Shown here one piece after another: positions 23,196 through 34,343 of a DNA stretch of 64,000 nt (the first letter of the stretch is position 1; the number at the start of each line of letters is the position of its first letter). This DNA is from Bufo bufo (Eukaryota; Chordata; Amphibia; Anura; Bufonidae). The notes beneath the pieces were generated by a model. That model did no database searches. It worked only from the letters and a program-made list of their open reading frames with translations, and was not told the DNA's origin. The stretch lies in assembly GCF_905171765.1 (NCBI RefSeq), contig NC_053391.1, forward strand, positions 112,006,618 to 112,070,617, read 5' to 3'. The position numbers and the translations under genes were made by a program.

Positions 23196-26086
23196 TCTCT
23201 AATTTGTAGACGCGGGGAAAGGAGGGGGATTGAGTACTGTGATTTTTTAAACTAGTCCCAAGCAGAGAGAGTGGCTTTCACTAAGGGAGTATCTTGGATA
23301 AGGGTCAAGTGGGTAGTCTTGGAGCCCAGGAGTATGGCTCTGAATGAAGTGCCTAACATGTGTTGTTCCATGTTTACCCAGGATTTGTTTAATGGGGCTC
23401 TCAGCCAATCTACTACCCTAGCAAGGAGGATTGCCTTGCGTAAAGTTCAGGGTCTGGTAGCGCAATTCCCCCTAGGTTTTTGGGCCGACTTAAGATGTCG
23501 TATGAGAGTTGAGCTTTCTTTTTGTTCCATACAAAGGATCTGAAGATGAATCTAAGTGACTTATAGAAGGATTTAGGGAAAGTGATGGGCAGGACCTGTT
23601 GAAGGTAAGTTAATTTTGGAAGAATTTGGGATGTTAGGATATTTTTCCTACCAAACCATGATAGGATGGGGAGATCAAGTCTGTTTAAAACCTCTGTAAT
23701 ATTTTTTAAAAGGGGTGTGTTGTTAAGAGAGAAGAGTTGGTTTGGGTCGGGGCTAATTTTCACTCCTAAATATGTTAAATAGGGCGAGGACCAATTGAAC
23801 GGAGAGCTTTGTTCTAATTTTTTCCTTGGGGGGAAGGGGAGTACCTAGGCTAATGATCAAAGATTTGTTGTGATTAACTCTAAAGTTAGAAAGGGAACTA
23901 TAAATCTCTAGATGGTGATAAATTCTGGGAAGGGCCCTGTCTGGATTACTTATTATGACAAGTAGGTCGTCTGCGAAAGCAGCGGTTTTGTTTTGTGGTC
24001 CTGATCTCCCAAACATAGTCCTTTAATCTCTTTGTCCAGTCTTATTGTTTGGAGGAGCGGTTCTAGCGTTAAGACGAACAAGAGAGGGGAAAGAGGGCAC
24101 CCCTGTCTAGTTCCGTTTTTTATTAGGAAAGGGTCTGAGATTTGGTTACTTACCATGATGGAAGCTGAGGCATTAGTATACATTGCGTCTATTGTGGACA
24201 GGAAGGCGGTTGGGAAGTTTTGGTTAGTTAATACCTGTTTCATGAAGGAGCATTTCACTCTGTCAAAGGCCTTCTCAGCATCAGTGCTGAGAAGGATTAG
24301 AGGGATGTTTTTGCGCTTTGCATAATAAAGGATGTTTAGGACTCTGGTTGTATTGTCTTTCCCTTCTCTACCTTTTACAAAACCTACTTGGTCCCTATGT
24401 ATCAAGAGGGGTAGAAGCTTAGCTAGTCTATTGGTCATTAATTTGGCCAGAAGTTTGAGGTCCACATTTAGAAGTGAGATAGGCCTGTAATTTTGGCATA
24501 AGGTGTGGTCCTTACCCTCCTTTGGGATTAGAGTGATATGGGCTTTGGTCATGTCTCTAGAGAGAGAGTGACCTTCTAACGTGGAGTTAAAGACTTTGAC
24601 CAGGTGGGGGCTTAGAGTGTATAAAAATGTGGAATAGTAGGGGATTTGGAGACCATCGGGTCCTGGGCTTTTTCCTTTAGGGGATTGTTGGATAGCTTCT
24701 GAAAGTTCTTTAGGGGTGAAGGGAGTAGCTAAGTTTTGTTTATCAATTTCTGATAGGCTAGAGAGATTTAGTGTGTTGAGATAGTCTGAGAGGGAGACTG
24801 TGGGTTTATCCATAATGGGGTTTGGGTTTTCTGAGTCTATGTTATAAATGGATTCATAGAAGCTTCTAAAGTGTTTGGCTATTTGTTGAGGGTCACAAGT
24901 ATGATATCCTGAAGGGTCTTTAAGTTTGTGGACGTAATCGTTAAGTCTTCTCTTTTTTAATCTTTGCATAACAAATTTGGAGGCTTTATTGCCATGCGCA
25001 AATATTTTATGTTGGGAGTGGAGGTAAAACTTTGCGGATAGAGAGTTGAGAAGGTTTTTGAAAGTGCTTCTGTGCGGTAAGTTTGGTTAGGTGGATCTGT
25101 AATAGTGATTGTTTATGTAATTTTTCAAGATGCTTAATGTTAGATCTTCAATTTATTTGGTTTTTATTTTTTTAAGGTGGGAGCCAATACTAATCAGATG
25201 TCCTCTTATGAAAGCTTTGTGAGCATCCCACAAAGTTTTGGGGGAAGTTTCAGGGGTATCGTTGAGAGCAAAATAATCTGACAGTAATTGTTGCAAACAG
25301 GATTTGGTATCTTGGAGGCCTAGAAGCTGTTCGTTCAGACGCCAGGTCTTATGTGTGTTTTTTTGTTTTGGGCTATTTAGTTATAGGTATATTGGGGAGA
25401 TCTGATAGGAGGATTGTTCCGACGTACGCCTCAGAACAAAGGTGGAGGTGGTCTTTTGAGACAAACAAGTAGTCCAAACGTTGATGCGAACCGTGGACTG
25501 GAGAGAAAAAGGTGTAGTCAATGGTATCAGGGTGCAGGGTTCGCCAAGCATCAATCAGATGTGCTCTCCCGAATTTTGTGACAAGGGAACTTAGTGCTCT
25601 CCAAGAGTGGCAGGATTTGTGTGAAGATGAATCTATTAGAGGGTTAATGACCAGATTAAGGTCTCCTCCAAAAATAGTAATGCCTTCCTTGAATGAGTCC
25701 GCCTTATCTATAACCTGTTTTAGCCATTGAACTTGTTTGCTGTTAGGAGCATAAACATTAATGAGAGTATATGTGTGTTGTCCTATTTGTCCCTTTACCA
25801 TAAGGAATCTCCCTTCCGGGTCGCTTTTTTGTTCTAGTAATTGGAAAGGGAATCCTCTTTGAAAACCTATGCTGACTCCTTTGGAATTAGATGAAGAGGA
25901 ACCACAGTGGAACCATTGGGAGTAATAGGAGTGGTCAAGATTTGGGAAATGGTTAATTTTCAGATGTGTTTTTTGTAGAAACAATACGTTAGCTCTGTCT
26001 TTCCTCAAAACCCTAAAAATTTGGCTCCTTTTAGAGGGAGAGTTGAAGCCCTTTACATTGTAAGAGGCTATCTTCATGTCAGTCAT
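23196..26086 (-). pseudogene. L1 ORF2 (endonuclease-reverse transcriptase), broken
   Basis: This enzyme would nick target DNA and copy L1 RNA. The apurinic-type endonuclease spans about 26086-25373 (MKIASYNVKGFNSP at the start, FGGDLNLV and RLDYLFVSK further on). The RT follows at 24969-23413 with LIPKEGKDHTLCQNYRPISL, DAEKAFDRV, GTRQGCPLSPLLF and FADDLLVI in shifting frames; the last lies near 23965. The thumb-like tail with TLSAWD ends at 23196. Frameshifts between the endonuclease and RT (25373-24969), near 23990 and near 23760 break it. DAEKAFDRV and GTRQGCPLSPL point to the L1 clade. Confidence 0.9.
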
Positions 26087-27100
26087 TGGGTATATTTAGA
26101 GAGGAAAGACAAGCTAAGGCAGCTATGCATGAGGCATATATGCGTGAAGGTGAAAAAGTGGTACTCATCGTTTTGAAGATGTGAGAAGGGAGTTCTAGAT
26201 CTTCCTTTGGTGCGACCGGCCTGCTCCAGATAGTGCAAGTGTGTCCTAGGATGGCAAAAATGACAGAGATGGTAAACAGAAACATAGACTTAAAATAAAA
26301 CATTAACTTAGGGTAGTCTTGGGGTGGGACTACCAGTAGGGTCATTGAGGGGATAGGGTGGTCCAATAAACTTAGGCCAGCCCATCTCTAACCCCAACTC
26401 GGAATAGTTAGTGGTCTTGAGTATCACACCAGCTCAAAGAGGCTGGTCCGAGACCCAGACCAAATGTGTAGACCCCTGACATCATGAAGTCTCCATCTTC
26501 AGGTCAAAAGTGGGCAGGGGGAGGGGAAGCCACTGAGTGGGTTCCAGGGGACAGAAGAGGTTAGGGGAAAGAGGAGGCAGGGGGGGAAGGAGAGAGGGAG
26601 GGGGGGTGGGAAGGAGAGGTTTGGAGACGTCGAGATTAGTAAGTGAAATTATAGGGATTTTGCACAGAAAAAACAGTATTGCATCAAGGAGATGGTTGTC
26701 CCAATAGTATAGATATGGTAGAGTGTATCATCAGGAACTTTTCTTCTGTGCGTCAGGGGACTTGATAGGAGAAGTCCTCTGGTTTAGGAAGGAGCATGGA
26801 AAGTTCACTTCAAAAGGTATCTGAAGCAAGACGTCTCGGGGGTAAAGGAGTGTTCTTCTTCTTTTGTCGCTGGGACTTTGGAGTTTGGAAAAACTCAAAG
26901 GGGGTAATTTTCGGGATATCCGGAAGGGAGTCCAGATCTTGGATGAGATCCCAATTTTCGATTTCCAATGGTGAGATCTCCAAATGGTCATAGACTTGAT
27001 CTAGGTCAGAGTGTGATCTGATGGTGAAACGGCGACCATTGTGGAAGAAAGAGAGCCCAAAAGGAAAAGTCCAGCGATAAGGTACGTTGTGAGACCTGAG

Positions 27101-27770
27101 TCACTCTGTTAGGGGTTTAACCACCTTGCGCTTTCTCAGGGTCGCGGGAGCCAGATCTTGGTATATGAAGATCTTGTTGTTAGCAAAAAGCACCTCCGAG
27201 GTCTCTCGGGCTTTAGAGAGCACTGCTTCTTTCTCCTGGAAATTAAGAAATCTACAGATGATGTCCCTGGGTGGTTCTGCCGGTTTTGGCCTAGGACGGA
27301 GAGCGCGGTGGGCTCTTTCTAAGGTGACAGGCAAGGGATGGTCCGGGCCTAGTAAGTCCCCGCATATATTTTTTATTACCTCAGGTATTTCGGAGGTTGG
27401 GACTGTCTCCGGGATCCCCCGGAACCGCAAGCTGTTTCTCCGGCCGTGGTTTTCCTGGTTTTCCAGAGCGGTGTGGATCTCATTCAGGTATGCTTGGCAT
27501 TTGTGCAGGTTGGAGGAGGTAGCATGCTGGAAATCAACTATGGCCGATTGAGTCGACTCCAGGGCCTCTACTCTGGACCCTACATGCCTGATGTCTTGGC
27601 GGAGGGAGGAGAGTTCGTTAAGAACTGGTTCCATCGCTTTTGGGCCATCTTGAGGAACTTTCTGGAGATCGGCAAGCTTTGTTTGCTACCAGCCTCTTCT
27701 GCTTCGTTGTCTCTCTCCCATGTATCCGATCCTTCTTCTCTGGCATCGCTTGGGGCCGCGGGCGCCATCT
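27101..27770 (-). pseudogene. L1 ORF1 (RNA-binding protein), damaged
   Basis: This is the nucleic-acid chaperone that coats L1 RNA. The main frame (27634-27101, 177 codons) has an N-terminal coiled coil (LSSLRQDIRHVGSRVEALES, about residues 8-27) and an RRM-like core (GRRNSLRFRGIPE to PPRDIICRFLNF, about residues 63-145). It ends in YQDLAPATLRKRK. A likely original start, MAPAAPSDAREEGSDTWE, lies near 27770 in another frame, so a frameshift probably separates the N-terminus. Confidence 0.82.
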
Positions 27771-28009
27771 TTTATTCTTTGGCCATGCCTACAGCGGCGG
27801 CTTTTTTGATAAATGTATCCATCTCCCCACTACTTTGGAGTGATCTATGCTGGTGGGAGCAATCACCGGGTTTGGTATTCCCGATTTTGACCATTTCTGG
27901 CCAGGTAATCTAGCGTTAGCTGAGGTTATGATGAGCTTGTGGATCGGAGCTCAGAGACGCACGGACATTCAGCTCAGGTGCTAGCTCCGCCCCCCTTGCT
28001 CAGCCCTCA

Positions 28010-28336
28010 TTGACGCAGCGCCGACACCATGTACTTCCCATTGTCTGTCACCATGGTTCCGATTTTGAGGTGTCACGGAGAAAGCCAAAATTCTATTTCT
28101 TGATGGAGGACATGGAGCAGTTCCTCCCCTGTGTGACTCCTTTCGACCAGTCAAACCAGGTGCAAAACAGCGTGAGAGTGATGAGAGGCGTCGCACATGG
28201 CTTCCATACACTACATGCCTCCAACATAATTCTTGGATCTCTACATGAAAATAATGTATTTGGTGTAAATAGTGAGAGGGGCATATTTGGAGACATTGAC
28301 TTCACAAGAGATACAGAGCAGCGGAGTTCACTTTGA
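28010..28336 (+). pseudogene. Kinase-like gene fragment 1 (STK31-like)
   Basis: It encodes KPKFYFLMEDMEQFLPC, then VMRGVAHGFHTLHASNII, then GSLHENNVF and GDIDFTRDTEQ. The layout matches the middle of a protein-kinase fold: hinge, alpha-E, a catalytic-loop position with HxSL..NN in place of HRD..N, and a D-F pair in place of DFG. The wording resembles the C-terminal pseudokinase region of vertebrate STK31; that name is from memory and only moderately sure. It is a fragment without introns visible, on + among hAT/L1 sequence, and stops right after the DFG-like region. Confidence 0.6.
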
Positions 28337-28344
28337 AATCTAAA

Positions 28345-29250
28345 ATTCAGCCCATACAGCAAAAAGAGGTGTACAGTCACACATCAATTTTCCCCAAAAA
28401 AGCCTGTTTCACATAACACATTATATTACTACGTAATTTGGCCCATACCGCAAAATGAGGTGTACAATCACACATACATTAAAAAAAAAAAAAACTGTCA
28501 CATTAAGAATTTCACCACTAATTCGTTCCTTACCGCAAAAAGAGGTATACATTCACCCATACATTTAAAAGAAAAAAGGCAGTGTCACATAAAGAATTTC
28601 ACCACTAAGTACATCGGTCCATACCGCAAAAGGAGCTGTACATTCACCAATACATTTTCAGAAAAAAAGGTCAGTGTCACATAAAGAATTTCACCAATAA
28701 GTATGTCGGTCAATACTGCAAAAGAAGGTGAACATTCACCCATACATTTTCTGAAAAAAAGCCAGTGTCACATAAAGAATTCCACCAATAAGTACATTGG
28801 TCCATACAGCAAAAAGGGGTGTACATTGACCCATACATTTTCAGAAAAAATGCCAGTCACAAAGAATTTCACCACTAAGTAAGTCGGTCCATACAGCAAA
28901 AGGGGGTGTACATTCACCCATACATTTTCCGGAAAAAATACAGTGTCGCATATAGAATTAAACCACTAAGTACATCGGTCCATAACGCAAAATTAGGTAT
29001 ACATTCACCAATACATTTTCAGAAAAAAAATCCAGTGTCACATAAAGAGCTTCATCACTAAGTACGTCGGTCCATATCGCAAAAAGGAGGTGTACATTCA
29101 CTCATACATTTTCCGAAAAAAAGTCAGTGTCACAGAAAGAATTTCACCACTAAGTACTTCTGTCCATACTGCAAAAGGAAATATACATTCACCCATAAAT
29201 TTTCCGAAAAAAAGCCAGTGTCACATAAAAAATGTCACTGCAAAAAGGGC
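28345..29250. repeat. Tandem array, ~91-bp units
   Basis: About ten units share CCATACCGCAAAA, GGTGTACATTCACCCATACA, an A-run and AAAGAATTTCACCACTAAGT. Anchors lie near 28445, 28527, 28619, 28709, 28801, 28888, 28981, 29072 and 29163. The array lies between two fragments of the same kinase-like gene and continues in looser form at 29815-30190. Confidence 0.9.
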
Positions 29251-29289
29251 TTCACCACATATAACTGCACCGCTGAATGGCAAGTAGGC

Positions 29290-29742
29290 CCTTAATTAAG
29301 AGGGGTCGCACATCGCTTGCATACACTACATGCCTCCAACATAATTAATGGATCTCTAAATGAAAATAATGTATTTGCTATAAATCGCAAGAAGGCCATT
29401 GCTGGAGAAATTGACTTCACAAGAGATACAGAGCAGCAGAATTCAGCCACCTCTATTTGCTTCCCGCTGTTTACTGCTCCTGAATTTAAATTGGGGCAAC
29501 CAGCTTCAGCTTCCTCTGATGTGTATGCCTACGGAGTCCTTTTGTTATGGCTTTGCACAGGGAGCAAGATTGTTACGCACAATTCTGATGGAACTCCTGA
29601 TCTTAAGAAACTGGACTTGGACTCCAAAGCAGAGGCTCTCTTGTCATGTCTTGTGTGCTGTGGAGATCAAATGCAGACGGAGCATATAAAAACACATGAA
29701 TGTTTTCAACTTAGTGAAGCTGCTGGATTTAATTGTGAATAG
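29290..29742 (+). pseudogene. Kinase-like gene fragment 2 (STK31-like)
   Basis: It begins with the same stretch as fragment 1 (LHTLHASNIINGSLNENNVF, then GEIDFTRDTEQ) and runs further into the kinase C-lobe: FTAPEFKLGQ at the APE position and SSDVYAYGVLLLWLCTGS at the helix-F region, then LKKLDLDSKAEALLSCLVCC, ending at 29742. The frame is open for 141 codons. The overlap with fragment 1 is about 45 residues with several differences, so they are two diverged copies, not a split single exon. The catalytic HRD is absent, as in pseudokinases. The STK31 assignment is from memory. Confidence 0.62.
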
Positions 29743-29814
29743 ATGGTAAAGGTAAAGTCTGCTGGTGTGTTGTCATCAGCGTCTTCATTATGTTTACGTC
29801 ATTATGTGACGTAA

Positions 29815-30190
29815 TTCGGTCCATACAGCAAAAGGAGGTTTACAATCACCCATCAATTTTCCCAAAGAAAACATCGTTGAAATAAAAAATGTCACCAATG
29901 AAAGGATATTGGAATTTGGTTCATACAGTAGAAAGTCTACTATCACCCATCACTTTTCCCCAAAAAAGCCTGTTTCCCATAAAAAAATTCACCACTACGC
30001 AATTCAGTCCATATCTCCAAAAGGAAGTGTACAATCACCAAGCAATTTTTCTGAAGAAAACATGGTTGAAACAAAAAATTTCACTAATTAAAAGAATAAT
30101 GGAATTGGGTTTATTCAGAAGAAAGTCTACAATCACCCATCAATTTTCCCAATAAAAGCCTATTTGACATAAAATTTTTTACCACTACGT
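29815..30190. repeat. Diverged continuation of the 91-bp array
   Basis: Units with TCCATACAGCAAAAGGAGG, CAATCACCCATCAATTTTCC and CACCACTACG recur near 29820, 29925, 30007 and 30120. They are related to the array at 28345-29250 but more diverged. Confidence 0.7.
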
Positions 30191-30900
30191 AATTTGGGCC
30201 ATCTCGCGAAAAGGGCTTCACTACATATAACTGCACCGCTGAACGGCAATTAGGCCGTAATTTTTTTCTATTTTTACACAACATAAAAGGCTTTTCAACA
30301 GATAAGTGCAACGCTAGATGGCAAATATATTTTTATTTCGCCAGTAATACATGGCAAACTGGGCTTTAGAGTATAGCACTGCACCACACAAGGGCAATTA
30401 GGCTTTATTTTTTTCAAAACTTTTACAGAACACAACAGGCTTTTCAACAGATAAGTGCAATGATAAACCGCGAATATATTTTTATTTCGCCAGTAATACA
30501 CACCAAACTGGGCTGTAAATATATCTCATTGCACCGCTGAACGGCAATTACGCCCTAATTTTTTTCTACTTTTACACAGAAGGCTTTTCAACAGATAAGT
30601 GCAACCCTGAACGCTGAATATACTTTTATTTCGCCAATAATACACGGCAAACTGGGCTTCAGAATATATCACTGCACCGCTGAGCGGCAAAGATATCTTT
30701 CTTTTTTTCACTAATGCATGCAAAATAAGGCTTTAAAACAGATAACTGCACTAATACAAGACAAAAAGGGCTGTAATTTTCACACTTTACCATACAACGT
30801 CTAATAAGCCCTTTTTTCCCCACTAATACAAGCCAAAAAATGCTTTAGAACATATAACTGCACCGCACTAGGGCAAATAAGATATAGAAATATTTCCTTG
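30190..30900 (-). repeat. hAT leader array, ~75/150-bp units
   Basis: Read on -, units contain TTGCCGTTCAGCGGTGCAGT and TGTATTAGTG. Anchors on + fall near 30223, 30301, 30370, 30449, 30517, 30591, 30666, 30739 and 30857, alternating between a CTGCACCGCTGAACGGCAA type and a CAGATAAGTGCAAC type. It corresponds to the leader array of the complete hAT (6340-6805). The hAT leader continues to 31076 with AATTCCATCAAACC-type sequence parallel to 6280-6300. Confidence 0.78.
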
Positions 30901-31119
30901 TAATAACCCCTGTTAATGCCTGCATCAAACAGCACTAGCACCCTAATAAGAATGGTTTGATGGAATTACAGAGCTGTATAATGGCAATTTGGATCCCCAG
31001 TCAGTGCTGCATGGTGTAATAGGAATGTTCCTATTACCCAGGCTGTCACCTCCCTGACTGAACCCTGTTCAACAGAAATCGTTAATTTCTAACGATAATT
31101 TGTTTTCCCTTAGTCCTAA

Positions 31120-31252
31120 CAGCAGCACAGATGGGGGTTAACTGCCCCTGTGGACTGGTAGGACCGGCGGAATTTTAATGAGCCCAAGAACCAATAAACG
31201 ATCTTCAGCTCCCTGAAAGGGAGGAGATCACCCCCCAGCCCACCGTGTTTTT
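31120..31252 (+). repeat. DIRS inverted terminal repeat, left
   Basis: This block, from CAGCAGCACAGATGGGGGTT to CCCACCGTGTTTTT, is the inverse of 36292-36429 over about 133 bp with very few differences. High identity implies recent insertion or homogenisation during replication. Confidence 0.92.
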
Positions 31253-31294
31253 AACAAGCATAATGTATTTAGGGTGGGATATTTGTGTGCTTCT

Positions 31295-31370
31295 GTTAGG
31301 ACTAAGGGAAAACAAATTATCGTTAGAAATTAACGATTCCCTTACGTCCTCAACAGCAGCACAGATGGGG
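31295..31370. repeat. DIRS internal complementary region
   Basis: Positions 31295-31339 (GTTAGGACTAAGGGAAAACA onward) are the inverse of the left outer end (31077-31120). Positions 31336-31370 (ATTCCCTTACGTCCTCAACA onward) are the inverse of the right outer end (36410-36444). Joining the two termini head to tail in one internal copy is the hallmark used by DIRS to rebuild its ends from a circular template. Confidence 0.93.
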
Positions 31371-31417
31371 AGATAGCAAGAAGAATCCCCTAGGGAGGGT
31401 CCTCATGCCTGGCAGAA

Positions 31418-32390
31418 CTAAGAACAGTCTGCCCAAAAGCCGAAAACTCTGCCATCTATCCTATAATGGGAGATGAAGGTTGACTCAGAGCTCCAGGAGG
31501 CCGCCTTACAGATCAACTCTAAGGGGAGGAGTCTTCTCTCCGCAACCGAGGTGGAGACCGCCCTAGTAGAATGGGCTCTCACAAACTCAGGAGGATCTAA
31601 GGATTGGGAGACGAAAGCTTCCATAATGGCCTCCTTGATCCAGCGACTAATGGTGGCTTTAGACGCTTTACGGCCTTTAGACTTACCGGCAAACAGGATA
31701 AGAAGATTCTTATCTATCCTGAACTCACTAGATCTATCCACATAGATCTGGAGGCATCTTGAAATATCCAGCGGGTCTCTAGCTGGAGTATCAGAGGAGG
31801 AGGCTGTAAACAAAACTGGTAAAGATATTACCTGATTGATGTTCTGGAAAGTAGGCACCTTAGGCCTGAAGTAAGGTAAAAACTTCAGGAGTACTCTATC
31901 CTGTAGAAAAATAATGTACGGGTGAATTGCGGAGAAAGCCTGCAATTCAGAAACTCTCTTGGCTGAAGCTATAGCCAGAAGAAAGACCATCTTTAAAATT
32001 TACCTCCTCCAAGGGCTCGAAGGGGGGAGATGCTAGCCCCCTGAGCACTACTGAAAGATCCCACTGGGGGATAGGTTTCAGTATAGTAGGCTTTAGTCTT
32101 TCAGCTCCCTTCAGTAAGCGTTTGATGAGTGGGTCCCGAGAATGTGGCCTGTTGAGACAGGCCGAGATGGCATAAACCTGTACCTTCAAGGTAGCTGGAG
32201 ATAGGCCTCTATCTAATCCATCCTGAAGAAATTGAAGTATCGCAGGAAGGGGCGGATCTGCAGACGCCACCTGTCTGGAATCACACCATGCCTCGAAGAT
32301 TCTCATGATCCTGGAGTAGGCCTTCTTTGTAGACTCTGCTCGGGAATGCGACAAAGTTCTCAGGACCGACTCGGAAAGCCCTTCTATGGG
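31418..32390 (-). pseudogene. DIRS tyrosine recombinase, one frameshift
   Basis: This integrase-like enzyme would insert the circular DIRS DNA. The N-terminal helical part (LSHSRAESTKKAYSRIMRIF, then LKVQVYAISACLNRP) occupies about 32385-31990. After a one-base frame change near 31985 the catalytic domain follows: SAKRVSEL (first Arg), RAHSTRAVSTS (HxxR), AASWSSESTFISHYRID (W and the nucleophilic Tyr), ending at 31418. All main catalytic residues are present. The frame upstream of the N-terminal part stays open to 34322, overlapping the RT gene in another frame. Confidence 0.88.
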
Positions 32391-34297
32391 AAGGGACTGA
32401 TCAACCTCCAGGCTGTCAGGTTGAACCTGTGCAGATCTAGGCAGAGGTGAGTGTCCCACGACACCAGGGTCTGCTCCGGGGGGAGTCTCCAGTATAGTCC
32501 CCGACTCATCTGAATGAGCTGGGTAAACCAGGATCTTCTGGGCCAAAACGGTATGATGGCTATTACCGAGGCCTGATCCTGACGGATTTTCATCAATACC
32601 CTCAGTATCATGGAAAAGGGAGGGAAGATGTAAGCCAGCCTGAACCTCCACGGTATTGACAGAGCATCTATCGCCAGGGGGTTGTCTTCCCTGTAGAGGG
32701 AACAGAACCTCATCACCTTGGCGTTGAATCTGGTTGCCGAGAGATCCACTTCTGGCATACCCCATCTGTGAACTAGCTGCCTGAAGATCTCCGGATGCAG
32801 AGACCACTCCATGGTCGGTAATCCTCGACTTAAGCGGTCCGCTATCATATTGAGGGAGCCTCGAATATGAACGGCAGATAGATGGGAAAGGTTCAGCTCT
32901 GCCCACCGAAGAATTACCCCGATCTCTGACAGAAGGGGCAATGATCTTGTGCCTCCCTGTTTGTTTATATAGAGAACTGCAGTCATATAGTCTGACTGGA
33001 CTTTCACTGCTTTGCCCCGGATCTGAGGCGCAAAGTGAAGGAGGGCTAGCCGGATAGCTCGCATCTCGCGAAGATTGGAGGAAAGATGCCGCTCCAGAGG
33101 AGACCAAGATCCCTGAATTGGGGATCCGTCCAGGTGAGCGCCCCAGCCTACAAGGGAGGCGTCTGTAGTCAATATGACCCAAGCTGGTTGGGTCATAGAC
33201 TTCCCTGCTGGTAGCTGAAACCACCATCTGAGGGAATTTCGGGTTTGACCGGACAGGGAGCACAGGGAATCTAGCCCCGCAGGGCTGCCGTTCCATAGGT
33301 GTAAGACCTCCGACTGAAGAGGACGGAGGTGCCATAGCGCCCAAGGGACCACATCCGCAGCCGCTGACATGAGCCCCAGCATCTTCATGAGAGTCCGGAT
33401 AGAGACTCGACGAGGGACATAAAGGACCTTTGCCAGGTCCTGAATCCGCGCTCTCCTTTCTGGAGTCAACCGGAGGGACATCTCCACAGAGTCGACCACG
33501 AATCCTAAGTAATGGATTGAAGTCGATGGGCTCACATTCGACTTCTGCCAGTTGATAATCCAGCCTAGGCGGAAGAGAAAAGAGATTGCGACCTGAAGAT
33601 GGTGGGTAAGGATCGGAACTGAAGAGGCTATGAAAAGCCAATCGTCCAGATAAGGAATAATAGTCAGTCCTTGGAGTCTCAAAGCTGCCACCACCGAAAC
33701 CACCACCTTGGTGAAGATAAGGGGGGCAGAAGAGATTCCGAAGGGAAGCACGGCAAACTGAAAGTGCCTGCAAACCCCTGGAATCTGGACCGCGATCCTG
33801 AGGAGTTTCCGGGAAGCGGAATGGATCGGAATGTGAAGGTACGCATCCTTGAGGTCCAGAGTAGCCATGACGTCCCCAGGATTGAGGATATGGCTGACTG
33901 ACCTTATGGTTTCCATGCGAAACCTTGTTTTCCTTATAAATCGATTGAGGAATCTCAAATCGATGATCATCCGGAGATCTCCTGTCTTCTTGGGAACCAG
34001 GAACACTGGTGAATAAATCCCTAGGCCCCTCTCCCCTGCCGGTACCTCCTCTAGGGCTCCCTTGGAAATATAGTCCTGAATGTAAGATTCTAGGACCACC
34101 TGTTTGGCAGACCCGAAGTTTCGTGTGGCGATGAATCTCTCTGGGGGGAGAGAGATAAGATCTACCCGGTACCCGGCGGAAACTATGTCCTGGACCCAGG
34201 GGTCTGCAATCAACCGGCTCCAAGAGTCTTTGAAATGGGTAAGACGGCCCCCCACGGGAATCTGGGGGAGGGGTACGGGAAAATCTAGAGGAGACAC
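32384..34297 (-). CDS. DIRS reverse transcriptase-RNase H-methyltransferase
   Basis: An open frame of 637 codons copies the element's RNA. RT blocks are clear: FLVPKKTGDLRMIIDLRFLN (about 98-118), TLDLKDAYLHI (146-156), LPFGISSAP (184-192) and YLDDWLF (216-222, the catalytic DD). RNase H residues lie in TTDASLVGWGAHL (D at about 378), SDYMTAVLYI (D at about 436) and IADRLSRG (D at about 487). The C-terminal third, with DLSATRFNAK and AYIFPPFSMI, matches the DIRS Dam-like methyltransferase region. It is uninterrupted and probably the youngest retroelement gene here. The true start may lie upstream or be reached by readthrough from Gag. Confidence 0.92.
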   Translation of the reverse strand: MSPLDFPVPLPQIPVGGRLTHFKDSWSRLIADPWVQDIVSAGYRVDLISLPPERFIATRNFGSAKQVVLESYIQDYISKGALEEVPAGERGLGIYSPVFLVPKKTGDLRMIIDLRFLNRFIRKTRFRMETIRSVSHILNPGDVMATLDLKDAYLHIPIHSASRKLLRIAVQIPGVCRHFQFAVLPFGISSAPLIFTKVVVSVVAALRLQGLTIIPYLDDWLFIASSVPILTHHLQVAISFLFRLGWIINWQKSNVSPSTSIHYLGFVVDSVEMSLRLTPERRARIQDLAKVLYVPRRVSIRTLMKMLGLMSAAADVVPWALWHLRPLQSEVLHLWNGSPAGLDSLCSLSGQTRNSLRWWFQLPAGKSMTQPAWVILTTDASLVGWGAHLDGSPIQGSWSPLERHLSSNLREMRAIRLALLHFAPQIRGKAVKVQSDYMTAVLYINKQGGTRSLPLLSEIGVILRWAELNLSHLSAVHIRGSLNMIADRLSRGLPTMEWSLHPEIFRQLVHRWGMPEVDLSATRFNAKVMRFCSLYREDNPLAIDALSIPWRFRLAYIFPPFSMILRVLMKIRQDQASVIAIIPFWPRRSWFTQLIQMSRGLYWRLPPEQTLVSWDTHLCLDLHRFNLTAWRLISPFP

Positions 34298-34343
34298 TGC
34301 AGGGGCAGCAGGGCTTATCCAAGAGCCTCGAGGAGGCCCATAG

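Larger units (their letters stand above)
23196..27990 (-). mobile_element. L1-type LINE, 3'-truncated
   Basis: On - it reads, from 5' to 3', a GC-rich leader (about 27990-27770), ORF1 and ORF2 with endonuclease then reverse transcriptase. It stops inside the region after the RT at about 23196, where hAT sequence begins. No poly(A) tail or 3' UTR is seen at that edge. Loss of the 3' end is unusual, because LINE insertions normally lose the 5' end. Several frameshifts make it inactive. Confidence 0.85.

Noticed and set aside
28345..29250. Regular repeats that could be mistaken for a CRISPR array
   Set aside because: Units are ~91 bp and diverged along their whole length with no distinct spacers; the context is eukaryotic transposons.
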